Assembly: GCA_020853835.1 (NCBI GenBank)
Contig: JADYYC010000425.1
Location: 1 to 8,365, forward strand
DNA: 8,365 bases
Direction of reading: 5' to 3'
Source of the DNA: Anaerolineales bacterium
GTDB lineage: Bacteria; Chloroflexota; Anaerolineae; Anaerolineales; UBA4823
Positions 1-5,401 of the stretch are shown here, in pieces. Each line of letters starts with the position of its first letter. The first letter of the stretch is position 1. A program made the position numbers and the translations under genes. The notes under the pieces were generated by a model. The model had not been told where the DNA came from. It did not search any database and saw nothing but the letters and a program-made list of their open reading frames with translations.

Positions 1-300
1 ATCGCGCTGACCAGCCTTGCTGGATTAGGCACCCTTAAAAAAATCGCTGTACCGCTCTTTCACGGCGTGGCCGGGCTGGTCATCTTTCTTGGGCCGTTCC
101 TGGCCAAAGGCGCGCCGAAGGGTTTCTTCTGGGTTGGCATCGGCGGCTTGCTTATCGGCTTGGGGGGCATCGCCCTGGCCTTCATCTCGGCTGGCTCGCA
201 GTTGCTCTTCTTCAGCCCCAAGCTGGTCATGACGATCCTCACCCCACTGCTGTTTCTCATGACCGGGGCTTTTACATTAGGCTTTACGAACAGGAGTTGA
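1..300 (+). CDS. C-terminal part of a small multi-pass membrane protein (5' end outside window)
   Basis: Frame +1 is open from the first base to the TGA at 298-300, giving 99 residues with no start needed inside the window. The product is very hydrophobic with about three membrane segments (roughly residues 18-36, 44-66 and 78-95). It is a paralogue of the complete protein at 3644-4249: both share HG(V/I)AGLVI at the start of a helix, a VG(I/V)GG..LIGLGG block, and a closing LLFLMT.AF..GF block in the same order. The next gene begins 3 nt after this stop, and that gene's ribosome binding site (AGGAG, 292-296) lies inside this coding sequence, so the two are almost certainly cotranscribed. I do not recognise the family. 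A role as an accessory or assembly subunit of the neighbouring oxidase-like protein is inferred from position only. Confidence 0.8.
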   Translation: MALTSLAGLGTLKKIAVPLFHGVAGLVIFLGPFLAKGAPKGFFWVGIGGLLIGLGGIALAFISAGSQLLFFSPKLVMTILTPLLFLMTGAFTLGFTNRS

Positions 301-303
301 TTT

Positions 304-1779
304 ATGCAGTTTCTCAAGGACCGTTTCAGCTACCTCTTCTCTTCCACCAAGGGCTTGATCCTGGTGGCGATTGCGTTGATCGCGATGGTCACAGCGCTCT
401 GGGGCATGCTGTCTGGCCCGATGGCAGAGATCGGGGTGCGGGATGTCGTCGTTCGAATATTTGGCATGGACATGGTACAGGCTGAGCGTGAAGGCCGGAT
501 CATCATCCTCTACCACGCGATCGCCATGGCGGTGATCGCCATTGAGACCTACATGATCACTGGCTTGCTGAAGATGAAGCCTTTCTTCAAAACCGCCATC
601 AACGCCATCATCACCGCCGGATACATCGTGACGATGTTTTTTGGCCTGGCATTTGCCTATTTCGGTCACAACTGGGCGTTTCACGGGCTGTACATCTTTG
701 GGCTTTCCCTGATGTTCCTGGCCGGCGTGTTACTGGTGATCGCGCTCTGGCCCTGGAACTCAGAATACTATGTCACGGATAAGTCATACGCCCACACAAA
801 AAAGGGGATAGACCTGGAGCGCACGGCGTTCTTCGCCACGGCCTTAACCACGGTCATCTCAGCCGTGTTCGGCGCCATCCCCGGCTCATTCCTGGGCAAC
901 GGCTTCGAGATATTCCTGGCCGAGAACGTCATCCGTTACCCCGACAAAACGACCATGCAGTACTCGATCATCGGCCACCTGCACATCATGCTGGCGTTGA
1001 TTGCGATTATGATCACCCTGATCATCGGGCGCTGGCTTAACTTCAGAGGCATTCTGCACAAGTTTGCCATGCCGCTGATGATCCTGGGCACGATCGTGCT
1101 CAACCTGGGCGTCTGGGGGGTGGTCACACCGCTCCAACCGATCGCCCACATGGTCATCTATGTCGGCGCGACGCCGTCTATGGTCGCCGCCCTTCTCCTG
1201 CTCATTTGGAGCTGGGACATGTTGATCCGGGAGGGTACAGCCGGAATTCCAAAGCCGAGCGTTGGTCAGAAGATGAGCGCCTTGCTGCGAGATCCGCTCA
1301 GGTTCGGCCCCACCTGGCAAATGCTCTTCATGAATTTCACCACCAGCGGACTCGGCATCTTCATGGCGGTCCGCCTGGATCAGATCTTTCGCGTCTGGCC
1401 GGCGCGCGAAGAACGCATCGAGCTGACCGGGCACTGGCATGTGCTCTCGGCCATCATCGCCACGATCATCCTGCTCTATTACGGCGATATGATCGGGTTG
1501 AAGGGCAAGATCCGCCAGTGGTACGGCTGGAGCATCATTGTCCTTTCCAATATCGCCTTTGCTGCGGTGACCATTTTCGAGATGAAGCGCCTCTTCATCA
1601 GCGAGGCCGAGCAGCAGCCCCTGGTGAACGTGCTCATGTACCTGATGGATTTCGGTCTGGCGATGCTGCTCTTGCTGCTTGCGATTGTGATGGTCTGGCG
1701 GCTGGTTGACCTTTTCAAAGCCCGGGGCCGCTGGACGGACGAGGCCAAACAAGAACTTTCACAGGAGGTTATGAAATGA
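304..1779 (+). CDS. Heme-copper oxidase / NO reductase subunit I-like 12-helix membrane protein, divergent
   Basis: The 491-residue product has about 12 membrane helices (near residues 17-38, 68-89, 97-120, 125-150, 173-195, 221-244, 253-273, 280-304, 338-357, 376-396, 407-427 and 443-468), the number and length usual for heme-copper oxidase catalytic subunits. Histidines sit at the outer ends of the even helices: H71 (TM2), H127 (TM4), H225 and H227 (TM6), H282 (TM8), H377 and H379 (TM10). TM2 with one His and TM10 with an HxH pair match the family's heme ligands; GHWHVL in TM10 resembles the AHxHYVL segment of oxidases. TM6 carries HLH rather than HPEVY or HxxxE, and TM7 has no HH pair, so the usual CuB site is not recognisable. 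AGGAG (292-296) lies 7 nt before the ATG. The last 4 nt overlap the next gene. The oxidase/NOR fold is inferred from topology and motifs; substrate and activity are unknown. Confidence 0.7.
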   Translation: MQFLKDRFSYLFSSTKGLILVAIALIAMVTALWGMLSGPMAEIGVRDVVVRIFGMDMVQAEREGRIIILYHAIAMAVIAIETYMITGLLKMKPFFKTAINAIITAGYIVTMFFGLAFAYFGHNWAFHGLYIFGLSLMFLAGVLLVIALWPWNSEYYVTDKSYAHTKKGIDLERTAFFATALTTVISAVFGAIPGSFLGNGFEIFLAENVIRYPDKTTMQYSIIGHLHIMLALIAIMITLIIGRWLNFRGILHKFAMPLMILGTIVLNLGVWGVVTPLQPIAHMVIYVGATPSMVAALLLLIWSWDMLIREGTAGIPKPSVGQKMSALLRDPLRFGPTWQMLFMNFTTSGLGIFMAVRLDQIFRVWPAREERIELTGHWHVLSAIIATIILLYYGDMIGLKGKIRQWYGWSIIVLSNIAFAAVTIFEMKRLFISEAEQQPLVNVLMYLMDFGLAMLLLLLAIVMVWRLVDLFKARGRWTDEAKQELSQEVMK

Positions 1780-2666
1780 GATCCGTTATTGTCAGAGTAC
1801 TCCTCCTGAGCCTCTTGTTGGCTTCATGTTCTTCAGTGGACTTGAACGCCAAAATGCCCGTCTTCGATCCTGGGGTTGACCCAGAGAGTTGGGCGCAGAT
1901 CCCGGCCGGAGAATTCTATTTCGGCCAGCATAACGAGGAAAAGAGTCTACCGCCTTTCGAGATCATGGTCACCGATGTAACGACCGCCCAATACGCCGAC
2001 TTTCTCAACAAAGCTCTGGCCGAGGGTTACGTCAAGCTGGATGGGAATCAGATCGTCGGTTACTATCCTGGCGATGTCTTTCACGGCGTAAAGCACGAGG
2101 AGCGCATCGATCCGGGCGATTGGATCTTCATCCCATTAGATGACCCATCCCAGCGCGTTCGCTTCGATGGCGCTAGCTTTAGCGCCCAGCCGGGTTACGA
2201 GAATCACCCGATGACCATGGTCTCCTGGTTTGGCGCCCGGGGCTACTGCGAATTCTACGGCTGGCGCCTGCCCACGGAAATGGAATGGGAAAAAGCTGGC
2301 CGGGGAACGGATAAGCGCCCCTTCCCCTGGGGCGAGGAGATCCGGCTCGAAAATGCCAACTTCTATCACAGCCGGGATCCCTTCGAAGACATGGGCTCAT
2401 ACGGTTCGCGCACCAGCCCGGTTGGCTTCTACAACGGACAAGCCTACGACGGCTACCAGACGCTCAACTCGCCCTCCCCTTATGGGTTGTATGACATGGC
2501 TGGCAACGTCTGGCAATGGACCGGGAATGTCTATGAAGGGATGCACTATCGTTTCCTGCGCGGCGGCTCAAAAGACACCTACGAAATGGATCTGCGCCTG
2601 TGGGTGCGCAACAACGCCACCCCCACCTATGTCAGTCCTGGGGTCGGCTTCCGCTGTGCGAGGTGA
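1776..2666 (+). CDS. Lipoprotein with formylglycine-generating-enzyme-like (SUMF1/NirV-type) domain
   Basis: The 296-residue product begins with a lipoprotein signal peptide: a hydrophobic stretch (residues 4-16) and lipobox LASC with Cys18 as the lipidated residue, so it should be anchored to the membrane facing outward. Residues 40-296 form one FGE-sulfatase-type domain: IPAGEFYFG at 42-50, VTTAQYADFL near 68-77, HPMTMVSWFGARGYCEFYGW at 144-163 with RLPTEMEWEKAGRG after it, YGLYDMAGNVWQW at 236-248, FLRGGS at 260-265 and GFRCAR at the end. The only cysteines are 18, 158 and 294. The closely spaced copper-binding pair of true formylglycine-generating enzymes, which lies just before the final GFRCA motif, is absent (RLWVRNN occupies that place), so sulfatase maturation is unlikely. 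NirV, encoded beside nitrite reductase in some denitrifiers, is a precedent for this fold next to respiratory enzymes. AGGAGG (1763-1768) precedes the ATG, which overlaps the upstream stop, implying translational coupling. Confidence 0.85.
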   Translation: MRSVIVRVLLLSLLLASCSSVDLNAKMPVFDPGVDPESWAQIPAGEFYFGQHNEEKSLPPFEIMVTDVTTAQYADFLNKALAEGYVKLDGNQIVGYYPGDVFHGVKHEERIDPGDWIFIPLDDPSQRVRFDGASFSAQPGYENHPMTMVSWFGARGYCEFYGWRLPTEMEWEKAGRGTDKRPFPWGEEIRLENANFYHSRDPFEDMGSYGSRTSPVGFYNGQAYDGYQTLNSPSPYGLYDMAGNVWQWTGNVYEGMHYRFLRGGSKDTYEMDLRLWVRNNATPTYVSPGVGFRCAR

Positions 2667-2677
2667 TTATTAGTTGT

Positions 2678-2695
2678 CTGTGATCTTGCACACAG
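2678..2695 (+). repeat. Short inverted repeat between lipoprotein and prenyltransferase genes
   Basis: CTGTG at 2678-2682 and CACAG at 2691-2695 are perfect 5-nt complements around an 8-nt loop. They lie in the 56-nt gap between the lipoprotein gene and the prenyltransferase gene. There is no T run after it, so it is not a convincing terminator; it could be a small RNA hairpin or chance. Confidence 0.25.
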
Positions 2696-2722
2696 CCTGG
2701 ATATTAAAAAGGTATCTGAGTT

Positions 2723-3577
2723 ATGAAATCCATTAAGACAAAGCTCTCTCTTTACTGGTCGCTTATCAAAAGCATGCAAACCGGGCTGTTGCTCTCCACG
2801 GGCCTGGCCGGTTACTTGACGGTTCGCTGTCCCGTGACAAACTGGCCGGTGCTGCTCGGTTTGACAGGCAGTCTTTTCCTGGCAATCAGCGGCAGCACCG
2901 TCTTGAATATGTGGTATGACCGCGACCTGGACGCTCGTATGCATCGCACCGCCTGCCGCCCCGTCCCTTCTGGGCGTATCAGCCCGCGCGAAACGCTCTG
3001 GCTGGGCTTATGCCTGTCCGCATTGGGGGTAGGGTGGGCGCTGGCTTTGAATTGGCTGTATGGAGGGGTTGTCTTTGCGGGGTTGTTCTTTGACGTGATA
3101 ATCTACACCATCTGGCTCAAACGCCGCACACCCTGGTCGATTGTGTGGGGCGGCATTTCCGGAGGCATGCCCATCCTGGCAGGGCGCGCCCTTGGGACGG
3201 GGCAGATCGAATGGGTCGGGCTGCTGCTCGCGCTGGCAGTCCTCTTCTGGATACCCACCCACATTATGACCTTCAACGTGCGCTATTTCGACGACTACCA
3301 GCGCGCTGGAATACCCACCTTCCCGGCGGTTTATGGCTTTCAAGCCACGCGCTGGATCATTGCAATCTCCAGCCTGCTGGCTGCGATATCGATCGCGATC
3401 GCTTCGGTTGGCGTGGGGGTCACCTGGGGCTACCTGCGCGTGCTGATTGTGCTCTCGGCGGGTTTGTTGATCCTGGCTTTGAGCAGCCTGGCGCGCCCCT
3501 CGGACCGGGTCAATTTTGGCCTGTTCAAATATGCTTCGCTGTATATGCTCAGCGCGATGTTACTGCTCGTCATCTGA
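2723..3577 (+). CDS. ctaB: UbiA-superfamily prenyltransferase, heme O synthase (CtaB)-like
   Basis: The 284-residue protein has about 8-9 membrane helices, normal for UbiA enzymes. The first Asp-rich motif is NMWYDRDLD at 62-70 (N62, D66, D70), followed by ARMHRTACRPVPSGRISP (71-88), which fits the heme O synthase version (M.RT..RP...GR.SP). LKRRTPWSIVWGGISGGMP (132-150) and WIPTH..TF..RYFDDYQRAGIPTFP (176-201), with D190/D191 and AGIP, also match that family. Known CtaB enzymes attach farnesyl to the heme B vinyl group to give heme O for oxidases. The presence of one beside an oxidase-like subunit suggests that the complex uses heme O or a derivative. IPTHIMTF replaces the usual PPHFWALA-type sequence, so the substrate may differ. 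AAAAAGG (2706-2712) precedes the ATG by 10 nt. The gene symbol is given by motif similarity and is provisional. Confidence 0.85.
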   Translation: MKSIKTKLSLYWSLIKSMQTGLLLSTGLAGYLTVRCPVTNWPVLLGLTGSLFLAISGSTVLNMWYDRDLDARMHRTACRPVPSGRISPRETLWLGLCLSALGVGWALALNWLYGGVVFAGLFFDVIIYTIWLKRRTPWSIVWGGISGGMPILAGRALGTGQIEWVGLLLALAVLFWIPTHIMTFNVRYFDDYQRAGIPTFPAVYGFQATRWIIAISSLLAAISIAIASVGVGVTWGYLRVLIVLSAGLLILALSSLARPSDRVNFGLFKYASLYMLSAMLLLVI

Positions 3578-3643
3578 GCGGTCCAATTCTGGCGAGGAAA
3601 ATTGATAGATACTGTATCGACGAGTTTGCCTGAGCAGGGCTTG

Positions 3644-4249
3644 ATGGAAAAAATGACCATCAGTCAAAGGATCTTACTGCTCCTCACGGGTTTGTTGGCG
3701 GCATATCAGATCGCCGTCGGCATTGATGGACTGCGCGCTATCCCTACTGTCAGCTATACCATCGCCTTCGGCGTCCTTTTGATCGCAGGATTGTTGATGA
3801 TCATCCTGGGCTTCGAAGTCCTGGACAGTCCTTTGGTCGTGATCACGGCAACGATCATCCCTTTGAGCCTGTCTTTGGGAATAATCTGGCAATATGCGCT
3901 CCCCTACCAGGCGGCCTACCTGGCGTTTTGCCTCATCGGTTTCCTGCTGGTGGTGGGCACGCGCATTCTGACGCCTGGAGCGGTTGCGATCATCACCCTT
4001 GCGTTGGTGCACGGGATAGCCGGGCTGGTGATCACCTTCCTGCCGTTCGCCCTCGTATGGCGCGGCAGCGTTTCCGCTGGTTTTGCCCTGGTCGGCGTCG
4101 GCGGCGCCCTGATCGGTTTGGGCGGGCTGCTGCTCTCATTCCTCAAAACTGGAAAGCCGATCCTCTCCCGTCAGAGGATCTTCAAGCTGCTCCCAGGGTT
4201 GTTATTTCTCATGACGGCCGCCTTCGTGGCCGGGTTTGCTTTAGTATGA
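3644..4249 (+). CDS. Seven-helix membrane protein, paralogue of the protein ending at 300
   Basis: From the ATG at 3644 the product is 201 residues and almost entirely hydrophobic, with about seven membrane segments. Its last 90 residues align with the partial protein at the window start: HGIAGLVI (123-130), VGVGGALIGLGG near 150-161, and GLLFLMTAAF near the C-terminus. The His of the HG.AGLVI block sits at a helix start and is kept in both copies. The start is uncertain. A TTG at 3602 preceded by GAGG (3594-3597) would add 14 polar residues; ATG 3644 gives a first helix close to the N-terminus and is preferred, though its ribosome binding site (AGGG, 3636-3639) is weak; ATG 3653 is also possible. 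It lies between the CtaB-like gene and another membrane protein gene on the same strand. No known family is recognised. A role as small subunit or assembly factor of the oxidase-like complex is inference. Confidence 0.75.
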   Translation: MEKMTISQRILLLLTGLLAAYQIAVGIDGLRAIPTVSYTIAFGVLLIAGLLMIILGFEVLDSPLVVITATIIPLSLSLGIIWQYALPYQAAYLAFCLIGFLLVVGTRILTPGAVAIITLALVHGIAGLVITFLPFALVWRGSVSAGFALVGVGGALIGLGGLLLSFLKTGKPILSRQRIFKLLPGLLFLMTAAFVAGFALV

Positions 4250-4289
4250 AGGATAAAACATTTCAAAAGAGCATCCAGGAGAAAATTAC

Positions 4290-4994
4290 ATGAAAAACGG
4301 ATTTTCAAAATTTTTGCGCGTGGTTGCCATCGTCTTGATGGGCTTGACCGCCGTCCTCACAATATTTGCAGGCGCAGGCACGACGTGCGTCGCCCTGGCA
4401 GCAGAAAAGTTTGGGGGGAAGATGGCGCTCATCGCCCCTTATAAATGGTTGTATATCCTATTCGTCCTGGTGACGCTGGCGATCGGCGTCGTCGGTGTGC
4501 GCGCCCTGGTTCAGTTGATTAAGGGGCATCCAGGCTCGTACCGGCTGGCTTTAATCACACTGATCGCAGGCACCGTGGTCGGTATCATTCACATCACCGC
4601 CTCACGCCTTATCCGCGGCGCTTCGATGCCGGTAGATGCAATTGTCTACGTCACCGTCCTCACTTTGATTGTCTTCCTGATCCTGCGCATCCCGTCCATC
4701 TGGGAAGGGGTCGGTTTGGAGAAACCCGTCGACAACAAAAACCTGCCCCGCAGCGCGGCGGCAATTACCCTGGTGTTGAGCGGTCTCTTGACACTAACAG
4801 TGCAGTATTGGGCCGGCCCAACCCACATCTTCGGCGGAGTCAATTACGCCGATGCCTGGCATCACCAGCTCGCTATCGTGGGTTGGGGGATGATCGTGCT
4901 TGGGTTGGGTTTGCCAGCCTTGCCGGTTATCCGGCGCGGCCTCCATCAACTCGCTGCAAGTCTAAGTTCCCGCCTGGCGAAGGGACAATTATAG
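4290..4994 (+). CDS. Six-helix membrane protein of unknown function
   Basis: The 234-residue product has about six membrane helices (near residues 8-36, 52-76, 85-103, 114-133, 155-173 and 191-213) and ends in a basic, probably cytoplasmic tail. It is not obviously related to the paralogous pair at 1-300 and 3644-4249. Possible metal or heme ligands include H101 inside the third helix and the pair H191-H192 (AWHHQLAIVG) at the start of the last helix. C33 follows a glycine-rich GAGAGTT segment. AGGAG at 4277-4281 lies 8 nt before the ATG. It follows the previous gene by 40 nt and is the last gene of the + strand run, with convergent genes beyond it. I do not recognise the family; membership in the same membrane complex is inferred from gene order alone. 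Confidence 0.8.
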   Translation: MKNGFSKFLRVVAIVLMGLTAVLTIFAGAGTTCVALAAEKFGGKMALIAPYKWLYILFVLVTLAIGVVGVRALVQLIKGHPGSYRLALITLIAGTVVGIIHITASRLIRGASMPVDAIVYVTVLTLIVFLILRIPSIWEGVGLEKPVDNKNLPRSAAAITLVLSGLLTLTVQYWAGPTHIFGGVNYADAWHHQLAIVGWGMIVLGLGLPALPVIRRGLHQLAASLSSRLAKGQL

Positions 4995-5024
4995 ACCTGC
5001 CGTAAGTTGTAAATGGGATAACCG

Positions 5025-5345
5025 TTACGCGCCCTTGGCGCCCAGGAAGATCAGGCGCGTCTTGGCGTTTATTCCTCTTGATGCGCCCGCGGGAGCGATG
5101 ACCGTGACACCAGGGCTGACGGCAAACGTCTCCTCGTCCACGGTCATCGAGCCAGCGCCTTCAAGAAAGTGATACATAGCCGCCTCGGCCGGGTGTGGGG
5201 GTATCTGTTGACCGGCTTCTAAACCCGCCACCAGCGTTTTAAAACCGGGCGTATCGATCAGGAACTGCGGCTTCGGTCCATCGCTGGCAAAGACCGCCCT
5301 GGCTTTCGTTTCGGGGAAATATATTTCAGCATTTGTGTCGGGCAT
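5025..5345 (-). CDS. Small single-domain cupin protein with degenerate metal site
   Basis: The 106-residue protein is one cupin barrel. G45-x5-H51 begins motif 1, and HFLEGAGSMTVDEE (59-72) matches the 'vLEGeg.v.vdg' strand pair of cupin_2 proteins. GVTVIAPAG (79-87) matches motif 2 up to PxG. The second His of HxH is missing and R90 sits where motif 2 normally has its His, so only H51, and perhaps E54 or H59, could bind metal; catalysis is doubtful and a ligand-binding or structural role is as likely. The frame is open upstream to an ATG at 5360, but a GGAGGA sequence lies 5 nt before the ATG at 5345, while nothing like a ribosome binding site precedes 5360, so 5345 is chosen. It sits 56 nt downstream of the STAND regulator on the same strand and may be its operon partner. 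Confidence 0.85.
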   Translation of the reverse strand: MPDTNAEIYFPETKARAVFASDGPKPQFLIDTPGFKTLVAGLEAGQQIPPHPAEAAMYHFLEGAGSMTVDEETFAVSPGVTVIAPAGASRGINAKTRLIFLGAKGA

Positions 5346-5349
5346 AACT

Positions 5350-5355
5350 TCCTCC
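5350..5355 (-). promoter_or_regulatory. Ribosome binding site deciding the cupin start
   Basis: On the minus strand GGAGGA occupies 5355-5350, 5 nt before the ATG at 5345. It lies inside the longer frame starting at 5360, so it argues for the shorter, 106-residue cupin. Confidence 0.7.
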
Positions 5356-5360
5356 ATCAT

Positions 5361-5380
5361 AGATTTGTCTAGTAAAATCT
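5361..5380. repeat. Inverted repeat just upstream of the cupin gene
   Basis: AGATTT (5361-5366) and AAATCT (5375-5380) are 6-nt inverted arms around an 8-nt spacer, in the 56-nt gap between the regulator stop and the cupin start. It could be an operator for the cupin or part of a weak hairpin. It is AT-rich and short, so chance cannot be excluded. Confidence 0.3.
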
Positions 5381-5386
5381 GTTCCC

Positions 5387-5400
5387 CCCACCTGAGTGGG
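5387..5400 (-). terminator. Possible weak hairpin after the regulator gene
   Basis: CCCAC (5387-5391) and GTGGG (5396-5400) pair perfectly around a 4-nt loop, starting one base after the regulator's TAG at 5402. On the minus strand the stem is followed by GGG and then, after several bases, a short TTTT, not an immediate T run. It may attenuate transcription between regulator and cupin rather than end it. Confidence 0.3.
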
Positions 5401-5401
5401 C

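Noticed and set aside
277..684. Open frame on the minus strand, 135 codons
   Set aside because: It lies antisense to the oxidase-like gene, has low-complexity His/Asp/Arg-rich content typical of reverse-strand shadows, and no ribosome binding site was seen.
886..1752. 288-codon open frame on the minus strand
   Set aside because: Shadow of the membrane protein on the + strand: the product is rich in Asp, His, Gln and Arg with no domain, as expected when hydrophobic codons are read in reverse.
1776..2666. True formylglycine-generating enzyme for sulfatases
   Set aside because: The copper-binding cysteine pair is missing and no sulfatase is in the window.
2679..2692. CRP/FNR-like site (TGTGATCTTGCACA)
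   Set aside because: The half sites are separated wrongly for CRP (TGTGA-N6-TCACA) and do not match the FNR pattern; treated only as a small inverted repeat.
4995..5024. Bidirectional terminator between the convergent genes
   Set aside because: The 30-nt gap has no GC-rich stem followed by a T run on either strand.
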